From the NCBI GenBank assembly GCA_003240735.1, contig QFNE01000002.1, positions 214,624-278,623 on the forward strand: DNA of 64,000 nt. The letters are read 5' to 3'. This DNA is from Paracoccus denitrificans (GTDB lineage: Bacteria > Pseudomonadota > Alphaproteobacteria > Rhodobacterales > Rhodobacteraceae). Each line of letters begins with the position of its first letter. Positions within the stretch are counted from its first letter, which is position 1. The notes under the pieces are model-generated. The model saw nothing but the letters and a program-made list of their open reading frames with translations. It was not told the origin of the DNA and made no database searches. Both the position numbers and the translations under genes were made by a program. This document shows, one piece after another, positions 8,525-17,006 of the stretch.

Positions 8525-10930
8525 ATGAAATTCACCCTGTCATGGCTGAAGAAGCACCTCGACACCACCGCATCGCTGACAGAAATCACCGACGCGCTGA
8601 CCGATCTGGGGCTGGAGGTGGAGGGGGTGACCGACCCCGCAGCCAAGCTGACAAGCTTTACGCTGGCCAAGGTGACCGACGCCGTCCAGCACCCTGATGC
8701 CGACCGTCTGCGGGTCTGCAAGGTCATGACGGACGAGGGTGAAAAGCAGATCGTCTGCGGCGCCCCGAACGCGCGCACGGGCATCACCGTGGTGCTGGCG
8801 AAACCCGGCGACTACGTCCCCGGCATCGACACGACGCTGGGCGTGGGCAAGATCCGTGGCGTCGAAAGCCACGGCATGATGGCGTCCGAGCGTGAGCTGG
8901 AATTGTCCGACGAACACAACGGCATCATCGAGCTTCCCTCGGGTGAGGTCGGTCAGCGCTTCGTCGACTGGTTGGCCGCCAACGCGCCCGAAAAGATCGA
9001 CCCCGTGGTCGAGATCAAGATCACGCCCAACCGTCCCGACGCGCTCGGCGTGCGGGGCATCGCCCGCGACCTCGCGGCGCGGGGACTCGGCACGCTGCGG
9101 CCAATTTCGATCCCTGCGGTGGACGGCACGTTCGACGGCGGAATCGGGATCAGCATCACGCCGGAAGTCATTGGCAAGGCACCGTATTTCACTGGCCGTC
9201 TGATCCGGGGTGTGACCAACGGCCCGTCGCCCGAGTGGCTGCAGAACGCGCTGCGGGCCATCGGACTTCGGCCGATCTCGGCGCTGGTCGATATCACCAA
9301 CTACTTCACCTTCGACCTGAACCGCCCCCTGCACGTGTTCGATGCGGCCAAGGTCTGCGGCAACCTGGTCGTCCGGGCGGCGACCGACGGTGAAACTCTG
9401 CTTGCCCTGGACGACAAGACCTATGCCCCGCGTCCGGGCGATCTGGTGATTTCCGACGATACCGGGCCGCAATCGCTGGCCGGCATCATGGGCGGGGCGG
9501 ATACCGGCGTGGACGAGAACACGACAGACGTGTTCCTTGAAAGCGCCTATTGGGACCCGATCACCATTGCCGCGACGGGCCGCGCGCTCAAGATCAACTC
9601 GGATGCGCGCTATCGCTTTGAACGCGGGGTGGACCCGGCGTTCACCCGCGCTGGGCTTGAGGCGGCGACCCAGATGATCCTGGATCTGTGCGGCGGTGAG
9701 GCGGGTCACGTGGTCGAGGCGGGTGCTGTCCCAGACACGTCGCGCTCATACCAGCTTGATCCGGCGCGCACGGAAAGTCTCGTCGGGATGGAAATTCCCG
9801 CAGAAGTTCAGCGTAACACGCTGACCGCGTTGGGCTTTATCATGGACGGCGACATGGCGCAGGTGCCGCCGTGGCGCCCCGATGTGCTGGGTGAGGCCGA
9901 CCTTGTCGAAGAAGTCGCGCGGATCGCGTCTCTGACCAAACTGGAAGGCAAGCCCTTGGCGCGCCCGTCGGCCGGGGTGCCCAAGCCTGTCCTGACGCCC
10001 CTGCAGCGACGCGAAAGCGCAGCGCGTCGCGCGGCGGCCGCGTTGGGTTACATCGAATGCGTCACCTACAGCTTCATCGACGGGCAGGTCGCGGCGCTGT
10101 TCGGCGGGGGGGCAGATGCCGTGCGGCTGGAAAACCCGATCTCCAGCGAGATGACACACCTGCGGCCGGACCTGCTGCCGGGGCTTTTGTCGGCTGCGGC
10201 GCGCAATCAGGCGCGCGGCTTTGCCGATCTGGCGCTGTTCGAGCTTGGCCCCCTGTTCACCGGCGGCGAGCCGGGCGAGCAGTCGGTCGCCCTGACCGGC
10301 CTTCTCGTCGGCGCAACCGCCGCGCGTGATCCGTTCGCCAGCCGCCGCCCCGTCGATCTTTACGACGCCAAGGCCGATGCCGAGGCAATTTTGGCGACCA
10401 TCGGCGCGCCTGCCAAGGTGCAGATCGACCGCAAGCTGGACGCGTGGTGGCATCCGGGTCGGGCGGGCAACATCGGTCTGGGACCGAACCGGTTGGCGTC
10501 GTTCGGTGAAATCCATCCGCGCATCTTGAAGGCGATGGACGTCAAGGGACCGGCAGTCGCGTTCACGATCCACATCCCGAATGTGCCCCAGCCAAAGGTC
10601 AAGACGCCGACCCGTCCGGCGCTGGCCATCAGCGACCTGCAGGCCGTCGATCGCGACTTTGCCTTTGTCGTCGATGCCGGGGTCGAGGCCCTGACCATCG
10701 TCAACGCCGCGCTTGGCGCCGACAAGGCGCTGATCGAATCCGTGCGCGTCTTTGATCAGTTCATCGGCGACAAGGCCGAGGCGCAGATGGGCGCAGGCAA
10801 GAAATCGGTCGCAATCACCGCGCGTCTGCAGCCGCGTGACAAAACACTGACCGACAAGGATATCGAGGCAGTCAGCGCCAAGATCATCGAGAAAGTCGCC
10901 AAAGCGACCGGCGGGGCGCTGCGCGCCTAA
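8525..10930 (+). CDS. pheT: Phenylalanyl-tRNA synthetase beta subunit
   Basis: An 801-residue partner of PheS, of the usual length. Domains in order: an N-terminal EMAP-type tRNA-binding fold (about residues 40-150, with CGAPNAR), the B3/B4 editing region, B5 with KITPNRPDALG-type turns, a catalytic-like domain, and a C-terminal FDX-ACB anticodon domain starting near RPALAISDLQAVDRDFAFV. The product pairs with pheS, encoded 2 kb upstream. Separation means the two are probably not a simple two-gene operon in this genome. Confidence 0.97.
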   Translation: MKFTLSWLKKHLDTTASLTEITDALTDLGLEVEGVTDPAAKLTSFTLAKVTDAVQHPDADRLRVCKVMTDEGEKQIVCGAPNARTGITVVLAKPGDYVPGIDTTLGVGKIRGVESHGMMASERELELSDEHNGIIELPSGEVGQRFVDWLAANAPEKIDPVVEIKITPNRPDALGVRGIARDLAARGLGTLRPISIPAVDGTFDGGIGISITPEVIGKAPYFTGRLIRGVTNGPSPEWLQNALRAIGLRPISALVDITNYFTFDLNRPLHVFDAAKVCGNLVVRAATDGETLLALDDKTYAPRPGDLVISDDTGPQSLAGIMGGADTGVDENTTDVFLESAYWDPITIAATGRALKINSDARYRFERGVDPAFTRAGLEAATQMILDLCGGEAGHVVEAGAVPDTSRSYQLDPARTESLVGMEIPAEVQRNTLTALGFIMDGDMAQVPPWRPDVLGEADLVEEVARIASLTKLEGKPLARPSAGVPKPVLTPLQRRESAARRAAAALGYIECVTYSFIDGQVAALFGGGADAVRLENPISSEMTHLRPDLLPGLLSAAARNQARGFADLALFELGPLFTGGEPGEQSVALTGLLVGATAARDPFASRRPVDLYDAKADAEAILATIGAPAKVQIDRKLDAWWHPGRAGNIGLGPNRLASFGEIHPRILKAMDVKGPAVAFTIHIPNVPQPKVKTPTRPALAISDLQAVDRDFAFVVDAGVEALTIVNAALGADKALIESVRVFDQFIGDKAEAQMGAGKKSVAITARLQPRDKTLTDKDIEAVSAKIIEKVAKATGGALRA

Positions 10931-10938
10931 CCCAGCGC

Positions 10939-11976
10939 CTAAGCCTGCGCGGCGTCCAGTTCCCGTGCCAGCGTTCTGACCAGTTCAGACGCTCGCATGG
11001 GCCGCGCGTCCGCGGCGCCGGTTCCCGACCACTGTGCGCCGAACTCTGGTCGGCCAACGGCTTTAGCGGCGGCTGCCAGTTGCTTGGTCGCATCATAGGT
11101 CAGCGGATAAGCGGCGTGATGCCCGATCAGCGCTGTCAGGCGGTTCGGAAACCCCCGGGCCGGCCTGCCAGAGATTGCCGCGCTCATCACCGTGGCGTCG
11201 GGGTTCTGGAACCGCGTGCGATAGGCAGCGTCGGCCGCACTTTCGGGACAGGTGACGAAAGCGGTGCCCATCTGGACGGCCGTCGCACCCAGCGCCAGCA
11301 TTCTGGCGATGTCGGCCCCGTCCATGATGCCACCAGCCGCGACGACCGGTCGACCAGTCGCCGCAAGGATGCCACGCACCAGATCCTCGGTGGTCAATCG
11401 GTCGTCCGGTCCATCCGGTTCGAATATCCCGCGATGCCCGCCCGCCTGCCAGCCCTGCGCGACGATCACGTCGACGCCCGCCGCATCAATCGCCGCAGCC
11501 TCACTAACGCTCGTTGCGGTCGCCATCAACGTGATGCCAGCGTCCCGCAGCGCCGCAATCTGCGGCGCGGTCGGCAGACCGAAGTGAAAGCTGACCACAT
11601 CGGGGCGCGTGTCCAGCAGCATGGCCAGCGCCTGATCGTCGCCGGCGAAGGTCGGATAGATTTCCGTCAGCTGATCAGGGGGCACTGCCCCGAATTCGGC
11701 GAAAAGCGGCTTCAGCAGATTTAACCAGCCTGCTTCCCGGGCGGCATCGCGCTGCGCGGGACGGTGGCAAAAGACGTTCACGTTAAAGGGCCGCGCCGTC
11801 AGCGCGCGCGTGTCAGCAATCGCCGCGCGTGCGGCGTCCAGCGTCATGGCGGCAACCCCCAGCGACCCCAGCCCGCCCGCATTCGACACTGCTGCCGCCA
11901 AAGCCGGGGTCGAAACCCCGGCCATCGGCGCCTGGATGATCGGCAGGTCCAGCGTCACATGTCTCAGCGTGACCAT
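10939..11976 (-). CDS. Nitronate monooxygenase (2-nitropropane dioxygenase family)
   Basis: A 345-residue FMN-dependent TIM-barrel enzyme that oxidises alkyl nitronates such as propionate 3-nitronate. Recognised by the start LDLPIIQAPMAGVSTPALAAAVSNAGG, the central VIVAQGWQAGGHRG segment (FMN phosphate and substrate contacts) and GGIMDG plus GATAVQMGTAF. I set the start at 11976, 6 bases after the stop of the upstream GST gene, so the two genes are cotranscribed. An in-frame extension to 12048 would overlap the GST gene and has no family match. The natural substrate cannot be told from sequence. Confidence 0.92.
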   Translation of the reverse strand: MVTLRHVTLDLPIIQAPMAGVSTPALAAAVSNAGGLGSLGVAAMTLDAARAAIADTRALTARPFNVNVFCHRPAQRDAAREAGWLNLLKPLFAEFGAVPPDQLTEIYPTFAGDDQALAMLLDTRPDVVSFHFGLPTAPQIAALRDAGITLMATATSVSEAAAIDAAGVDVIVAQGWQAGGHRGIFEPDGPDDRLTTEDLVRGILAATGRPVVAAGGIMDGADIARMLALGATAVQMGTAFVTCPESAADAAYRTRFQNPDATVMSAAISGRPARGFPNRLTALIGHHAAYPLTYDATKQLAAAAKAVGRPEFGAQWSGTGAADARPMRASELVRTLARELDAAQA

Positions 11977-11981
11977 CGCGT

Positions 11982-12686
11982 TCAGCCCCGTGCGCAGACG
12001 GCCATGCCACGCTGAACCGCGGGACGCGCGGTGAAACGTTCGATCCATGCCTGAACGTGGGGCGCATCGTCCCAGCCGACCAGATCACCCGCACCATAGA
12101 AGTTGATCGAACTGTTGATCCACGGGCAAAGCGCCATATCGGCGATGGAGTAGTCGCCCGCGATCCATTCCCGGCCATTAGCCAGCTGTCCTTCCAGAAC
12201 GCCCAGAAGGCGGCGGCTTTCGTTGGCGTAACGGTCGCGGGGCCGCTTGTCCTCGATGTCCTTGCCGGCAAACTTGTGGAAGAAGCCAAGCTGGCCGAAC
12301 ATCGGTCCCACCCCGCCCATCTGGAACATCAGCCACTGCAGGACGTGATAGCGCGCGGCGCCGTCGCGCGGCAGGAACTTGCCGGTCTTGTCACCCAGAT
12401 AGATCAGGATCGCGCCGCTTTCCCACAGACCCATCGGCTGACCGCCGGGGCCGTTTGGATCGATGATCGCGGGGATCTTGTTGTTGGGGTTCAGCGACAG
12501 GAACTCGGGTGTCATCTGGTCGTCCTTGCCGATGTCGACCAGATGCGGCTCGTACGGGATGGCCGCCTCTTCCAGCATGACAGCGACCTTGATGCCGTTC
12601 GGGGTGTTCAGCGAATACAGCTGGACCACGTCCGGGTCGGCGGCAGGCCAGCGGTGTGTGATCTGAAAGTCAGACAGTTTGGTCAT
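11982..12686 (-). CDS. Nu-class glutathione S-transferase (YfcG-like)
   Basis: A 234-residue protein closely resembling E. coli YfcG/YghU, which act as GSH-dependent disulfide-bond reductases. Marks: an N-terminal thioredoxin-like domain with YSLNTPNGIKVAVMLEE (the TPNG turn), LSLNPNNKIPAIID and WESGAILIYL (gamma-Glu binding), then a helical C-terminal domain with DYSIADMALCPW. The start at 12686 is preceded by a GAGAG element. It is the first gene of a two-gene leftward unit with nitronate monooxygenase, and is divergent from mscL. Confidence 0.93.
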   Translation of the reverse strand: MTKLSDFQITHRWPAADPDVVQLYSLNTPNGIKVAVMLEEAAIPYEPHLVDIGKDDQMTPEFLSLNPNNKIPAIIDPNGPGGQPMGLWESGAILIYLGDKTGKFLPRDGAARYHVLQWLMFQMGGVGPMFGQLGFFHKFAGKDIEDKRPRDRYANESRRLLGVLEGQLANGREWIAGDYSIADMALCPWINSSINFYGAGDLVGWDDAPHVQAWIERFTARPAVQRGMAVCARG

Positions 12687-12785
12687 GTGCTTGCTCTCGT
12701 TAAGTAACATTTGCGATATAATCGGCCCCATGTTAGCGCGGCAGTGCATCGCCCTAGCCAAGGGCTTAGGATTGAAGGTATTTCC

Positions 12786-13223
12786 ATGATCAAGGAATTT
12801 CGCGATTTCATCGCTCGTGGCAATGTCATGGACATGGCCGTGGGTATCATCATCGGTGCGGCATTTACCGCCATCGTGACCTCTCTGGTCGGTGATCTGA
12901 TCAACCCAATCATCGGGATCATCACGGGCGGCACCGATTTCAGTTCCAAATACGTCGTCCTGTCCGGCACTGCCCCCGAGGGTGCGGGCCTTCAGGCCGC
13001 ACGCGACGCCGGGGCCAACGTCTTTGCCTATGGTTCGTTCCTGTCGGCGGTCATCAACTTCCTTATCATCGCCTTCGTCGTGTTCTTGCTGGTCAAGGGC
13101 GTGAACAAGATCAAGGACAGCACGATGGGTCCGAAAGCCGTCTCGGATGAGCCGACGCCCCCCAGCCAGGAAGAGCTGCTGGCCGACATCCGCGACCTGC
13201 TGGCACGTCGCCCCGGCGTCTGA
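12786..13223 (+). CDS. mscL: Large-conductance mechanosensitive channel
   Basis: A 145-residue homopentameric inner-membrane safety valve that opens under hypo-osmotic stress. The amphipathic N-terminus MIKEFRDFIARGNVMDMAVG and TM1 (IIIGAAFTAIVTSLVGDLINPIIG) are diagnostic. TM2 is at about residues 80-104 (SAVINFLIIAFVVFLLVKGVNK), followed by the cytoplasmic C-terminal helix (EELLADIRDLLARR). The ATG at 12786 fits the family start. It is followed by a strong terminator shared with ald. Confidence 0.96.
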   Translation: MIKEFRDFIARGNVMDMAVGIIIGAAFTAIVTSLVGDLINPIIGIITGGTDFSSKYVVLSGTAPEGAGLQAARDAGANVFAYGSFLSAVINFLIIAFVVFLLVKGVNKIKDSTMGPKAVSDEPTPPSQEELLADIRDLLARRPGV

Positions 13224-13242
13224 TCGCCGCGATATTTCTGCC

Positions 13243-13281
13243 AAGACGGCGCGGTCCTGCAACAGGGCCGCGCCGTCTTCG
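13243..13281. terminator. Bidirectional terminator between mscL and ald
   Basis: AAGACGGCGCGG and CCGCGCCGTCTT form a perfect 12-base-pair stem with a 13-base loop. A/T ends on both sides allow use from either direction, for mscL rightward and ald leftward. Confidence 0.88.
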
Positions 13282-13283
13282 TA

Positions 13284-14402
13284 TCATAATCCGGTTAGCA
13301 CATCGCGGATCGGGACCCAGTCAAGCGACAGCGCAGCCGCGACGGGTTCTGACGTCAGCCGTCCGTCATGGACCGACAGCCCCGCTGCCAGATGCGCGTC
13401 CCGCCGCAACGCGTCCGCCCAGCCGTCGGCCAGCGCCAAAACGAAGGGCAGGGTGGCGTTCCCCAAAGCCTGCGTCGATGTGCGTGCCACCGCGCCCGGC
13501 ATGTTCGCCACGCAGTAATGCAGAACGCCGTCCACCTCATAGATCGGGTCCTGATGCGTCGTGGCGTGCGACGTCTCAAAGCAGCCACCCTGATCGATCG
13601 CCACATCGACCAGAGCCGATCCGGGCATCATCGTCGACAGTTGGGCGCGTGACACCAGCTTGGGTGCAGCGGCGCCGGGGATCAGGACCGCGCCGACGAC
13701 CATGTCGGCGGTCGGCAGCAGATCGGCGATGGCGCCGGCGCTGGAATACTGCGTAGACAGCTTGCCCATGAAAATGTCGTCCAGCCACGACAGCCGCGCG
13801 ATCGAGCGGTCAAGGATCGTGACGTTCGCCCCCATCCCCACGGCCACGCGCGCCGCCGCCGTGCCGACGACGCCACCGCCGATGATGACGACATTGGCAG
13901 GACGCACGCCCGGCACGCCGCCCAGCAGAACCCCGCGCCCGCCATTGGCCTTCTGCAGGGTCCACGCGCCCATCTGGGGGGCAAGCCGTCCGGCGACCTC
14001 GGACATCGGCGCCAGAAGCGGCAGGCCGCCGCGCATGTCCGTCACCGTTTCATACGCGATGGCCGTCACGCCGGACGCCAGCAGATCGCGGGTCTGATCG
14101 GGGTCGGGGGCAAGGTGAAGATAGGTGAACAGCACCTGCCCGCGGCGCAGCATCTGCCGTTCGACCGCCTGCGGTTCCTTGACCTTGACGATCATGTCCG
14201 ACGCGTCAAAGACCGCCTTTGCGTCGGGCGCGATCTGCGCGCCCTGAGCGGTATAGTCACCATCGGTGAACCCGGCGCCGTCCCCCGCCAGCGTTTCGAT
14301 CAGCACCTCGTGCCCGCGTCGCGTCAGCTCTCCCACCGCGTCGGGCGTCAGGCCCACGCGAAACTCCTGAGGCTTGATTTCCTTTGGACATCCGACCTTC
14401 AT
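13284..14402 (-). CDS. ald: Alanine dehydrogenase
   Basis: A 372-residue NAD-dependent enzyme interconverting L-alanine and pyruvate plus ammonia. Start MKVGCPKEIKPQEFRVGLTP and the block GHEVLIE give the substrate domain. VVIIGGGVVGTAAARVAVGMGA is the NAD-binding Rossmann turn, and the C-terminus has VDVAIDQGG and the CVANMPGAVARTST segment with active-site residues. It is divergently transcribed from an Lrp/AsnC regulator whose family commonly activates ald in response to alanine, so a regulator-target pair is likely. Confidence 0.97.
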   Translation of the reverse strand: MKVGCPKEIKPQEFRVGLTPDAVGELTRRGHEVLIETLAGDGAGFTDGDYTAQGAQIAPDAKAVFDASDMIVKVKEPQAVERQMLRRGQVLFTYLHLAPDPDQTRDLLASGVTAIAYETVTDMRGGLPLLAPMSEVAGRLAPQMGAWTLQKANGGRGVLLGGVPGVRPANVVIIGGGVVGTAAARVAVGMGANVTILDRSIARLSWLDDIFMGKLSTQYSSAGAIADLLPTADMVVGAVLIPGAAAPKLVSRAQLSTMMPGSALVDVAIDQGGCFETSHATTHQDPIYEVDGVLHYCVANMPGAVARTSTQALGNATLPFVLALADGWADALRRDAHLAAGLSVHDGRLTSEPVAAALSLDWVPIRDVLTGL

Positions 14403-14543
14403 CGCTTCCTCCGTTCGCTGAAGTCGTCATTGACCGATCGTGACACGCGGACCGGGGAGGATTTGTGTTATCTGGGGGACGGTCCTAGGCTGCGGGGAAA
14501 GAAACGCGCGTCAGACCCCGTCGCGAAAGGAAAAAATTCGACA

Positions 14544-15005
14544 ATGGATCACATGGACGCAACCGACCGCCGCATTCTTTCGGTGCTGCAGAAAGAGGGG
14601 CGGATCAGCAATGCCGACCTTGCCAACCGCGTGAACCTGTCGGCCAGCGCCTGCCACCGCCGCGTGCAGAGGCTGGAGGAGGCGGGCTTCATCGCGGGCT
14701 ATGTCGCCCTCTTGGACCCGCGCAGTCTGGGACGCACGACGACGGTGTTCGTTGAAATCACGCTGTCAGGGCAGGCGGACGAACTGCTGGACCGGTTCGA
14801 AAAGGCGGTGCGCGCGATCCCAGACGTGATGGAATGTCACCTGATGGCAGGGTCAGCAGACTACCTGCTGAAGGTCGCGGCGCGGGACACCGACGACTTT
14901 GCCCGCATCCACCGCCAAAGCCTCGCCAAACTGCCCGGGGTGGCGCAGATGCACTCATCCTTTTCGTTGAAAACCGTGTTGTTCACCACCGCGCTGCCGG
15001 TGTAA
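14544..15005 (+). CDS. Lrp/AsnC-family transcriptional regulator
   Basis: A 153-residue protein with an N-terminal helix-turn-helix (ATDRRILSVLQKEGRISNADLANRVNLSASACHRRVQRLEEAG) and a C-terminal RAM ligand-binding domain (VECHLMAGSADYLLKV, a typical AGxxDY/DYLL signature). The ATG at 14544 has GAAAGGA 13 bases upstream; a second ATG at 14553 is also possible. Its placement opposite ald suggests control of alanine catabolism, with an amino acid as the ligand. No clear binding site could be read by eye in the 141-base intergenic region. Confidence 0.93.
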   Translation: MDHMDATDRRILSVLQKEGRISNADLANRVNLSASACHRRVQRLEEAGFIAGYVALLDPRSLGRTTTVFVEITLSGQADELLDRFEKAVRAIPDVMECHLMAGSADYLLKVAARDTDDFARIHRQSLAKLPGVAQMHSSFSLKTVLFTTALPV

Positions 15006-15014
15006 TCGCGGGTC

Positions 15015-15896
15015 ATGAACCGCCGCCATCTTCTTTCGCTGCTGCCAGTTCTGGCCGCGACCCCCGTCCTTGCGCAAAGCCCCGCCGGCCCCCCGGGACG
15101 AAAGCGCCGAGAGCGTCCACCGCCCGAACAGATCAAGGACCCGCGCGCGACGGAATTTCTGTTCGGCCCGCCGGAACATCAGTGGCGTATCCTTGTGGGC
15201 CTGCCGGACGCGCCCCCGCCGCCGGATGGGTATTCGGTTATCTTCTCATTGGACGGGGATACGACGTTTCCAGCCCTTTGGAACCACCGCGCGGCTCGCG
15301 CGCCTGAAGCGCCCGTCATCCTGTTCGCTATCACCTATCCGGGCGAAAACCGGCGTTGGTACGATCTGACCTCTCGCGCGATGTCGCCCACCCAGCCGAT
15401 CGAAGGGCAGCGCCGCGCACCGACCGACCGGTCGACCGGGGGGCGCGATGCATTCCTGTCGATGATCGGCGACGACCTGCTGCCGGAACTGGCCCGCAGG
15501 CACCCGATCAACACCAGTGACATGACGCTTTACGGCCATTCGCTTGGCGGTCTTTTCGTCATGCACACGCTGTTGACGCGGCCCCATCTATTCGCGCGCT
15601 ACGTCGCCGCCGACCCGTCGCTCTGGTGGAACGCCGGAGAGACGCAGCGCGAGACCGAAACCTTCGCGGGCGGCGTCATCGCCACTGGTCGACCCATCGA
15701 TCCGGCGATCAGGCTGCTGGTCGCCAAGTCCGGCCAGCCGGCACCGGGCCGCAACGATGACATGGCTGATTATGTCGACCAGCTGTCCCGGATCGCCGGG
15801 CTTGATGTCACCTATCACCCCTATCCAAAGGAAGGTCACGGATCGCTGATCGGCCCGACCACGGCGGATGCCTTGGACCTGCATCTGGCGCGATAG
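15015..15896 (+). CDS. Exported alpha/beta-hydrolase, esterase D/Fes-like
   Basis: A 293-residue protein of the PF00756 esterase group. The N-terminus MNRRHLLSLLPVLAATPVLA is a signal peptide ending in an AQ/S cleavage region, so the enzyme likely works in the periplasm. The nucleophile elbow is GHSLGG (Ser near residue 178) and the catalytic His lies in EGHGS near the C-terminus. The family includes siderophore esterases (IroE/Fes), feruloyl esterases and S-formylglutathione hydrolase. The signal peptide favours a periplasmic ester substrate, which is inference. It follows the Lrp regulator by 9 bases and ends before a terminator. Confidence 0.88.
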   Translation: MNRRHLLSLLPVLAATPVLAQSPAGPPGRKRRERPPPEQIKDPRATEFLFGPPEHQWRILVGLPDAPPPPDGYSVIFSLDGDTTFPALWNHRAARAPEAPVILFAITYPGENRRWYDLTSRAMSPTQPIEGQRRAPTDRSTGGRDAFLSMIGDDLLPELARRHPINTSDMTLYGHSLGGLFVMHTLLTRPHLFARYVAADPSLWWNAGETQRETETFAGGVIATGRPIDPAIRLLVAKSGQPAPGRNDDMADYVDQLSRIAGLDVTYHPYPKEGHGSLIGPTTADALDLHLAR

Positions 15897-15913
15897 GGGC
15901 GGCACGGACGCAA

Positions 15914-15947
15914 AGAAAAACCCCCGCGACGGATCGCAGGGGTTTTA
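15914..15947. terminator. Bidirectional terminator between esterase and rpsU
   Basis: AAAAACCCCCGCGA and TCGCAGGGGTTTTA form a stem with a 4-base loop, flanked by A and T runs. It serves the esterase gene rightward and rpsU leftward. Confidence 0.85.
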
Positions 15948-15974
15948 AAAGACCCTCAAGGGCTCGCTTGCGCC

Positions 15975-16181
15975 TTACAGCGCGCCTTCGCGCTGTGCCT
16001 TTTTACGGGCCAGCTTACGGGCGCGGCGGACGGCTTCTGCCTTTTCACGGGCTTTCTTGACCGACGGCTTCTCGAAATGTTGCTTCAGCTTCATCTCGCG
16101 GAAGACACCTTCGCGCTGAAGTTTTTTCTTCAGGGCACGGAGCGCCTGTTCGACGTTGTTATCGCGAACGCTTACCTGCAT
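15975..16181 (-). CDS. rpsU: 30S ribosomal protein S21
   Basis: A 68-residue, very basic small-subunit protein. MQVSVRDNNVEQALRALKKKLQREGVFREMKLKQHFEKPSVKK is the canonical bS21 sequence. It is divergent from a COQ9-family gene, an arrangement so common in alphaproteobacteria that the COQ9 family was once named after it. Confidence 0.97.
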   Translation of the reverse strand: MQVSVRDNNVEQALRALKKKLQREGVFREMKLKQHFEKPSVKKAREKAEAVRRARKLARKKAQREGAL

Positions 16182-16286
16182 GTGGTTGTCACCACCTTCC
16201 TAGGTTAGAGTTAAAGTCTTGCAGGACGCAGCCCTATAGCAGCGCGGGGGAAGGCTGTCCATCAACTTTCGGCGAAGGAGTCTGCC

Positions 16287-17006
16287 ATGACCACCACCAC
16301 TGAAGATCACGCCCAGCCGGCGCCACAGGGCAGCCAAAGCGACCAGTTGATCCGTGCGGCGCTGGTCCATGTGCCCTTCGACGGCATGAACCACCGCGCG
16401 TTGGCCGCGGGCGCCAAGGACGTCGGGATATCGCCACCACTGATCCGGGTTCTGGTGCCCGACGGGGGCGCGGGTCTTGCCGCCGCCTATCACCGTCAGG
16501 GCGATGCGGCGCTGGCGGAATGGATGGCGGCGCAACCCAAGCAGGGCTCGATTCGCACGCGCGTCGCGGACGCGATCTGGAAGCGGCTGGAGCTGGCGGA
16601 CCGCGAACTCGTCCGGGCGGGGGCCGCGACGATGGCGTTGCCGCAGAACAGCATTCAGGGCGGGCGTCTGGTTTGGGAAACGGCCGATACGATCTGGAAC
16701 GGACTTGGCGACACGTCCGATGATGTCAGCTGGTGGACCCGACGGGCTACGTTGGCGTCGGTGTGGGGTGCCGTCGTGCTGTATTGGCTGGGGGACGCGT
16801 CGGACGGGCGGGCCGACACCCGCGCGTTCATTGATCGCCGAATCGAAGAGGTGATGCAGATCGAAAAGTTCAAGGCATCCGCCCGCAAGGTGCCCGGTGT
16901 CAGCGCCCTCACGAACCTTGCGACCGGTTGGATCAAGCGCCCCCACGACCGTGCAGGCGAACATCCGGGCCATGTTGCCCACCCTGCAAAAGGAACCCCC
17001 GCATGA
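16287..17006 (+). CDS. COQ9-family ubiquinone biosynthesis protein
   Basis: A 239-residue protein of the COQ9 family (TIGR02396, rpsU-divergently transcribed protein). The C-terminal half carries the family core, including DVSWWTRRATLASVWGAVVLYWLGD, followed by FIDRRIEEVMQIEK. In eukaryotes COQ9 is a lipid-binding helper of COQ7 hydroxylase in ubiquinone synthesis; the bacterial role is inferred from that. The N-terminal 100 residues resemble a TetR-like helical fold. GAAGGAG is close before the ATG. It overlaps the next gene by 4 bases (ATGA). Confidence 0.92.
   Translation: MTTTTEDHAQPAPQGSQSDQLIRAALVHVPFDGMNHRALAAGAKDVGISPPLIRVLVPDGGAGLAAAYHRQGDAALAEWMAAQPKQGSIRTRVADAIWKRLELADRELVRAGAATMALPQNSIQGGRLVWETADTIWNGLGDTSDDVSWWTRRATLASVWGAVVLYWLGDASDGRADTRAFIDRRIEEVMQIEKFKASARKVPGVSALTNLATGWIKRPHDRAGEHPGHVAHPAKGTPA

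Noticed and set aside
11976..12048. N-terminal extension of nitronate monooxygenase to 12048
   Set aside because: It would overlap the end of the GST gene and add residues without family resemblance, whereas ATG 11976 follows the GST stop directly.
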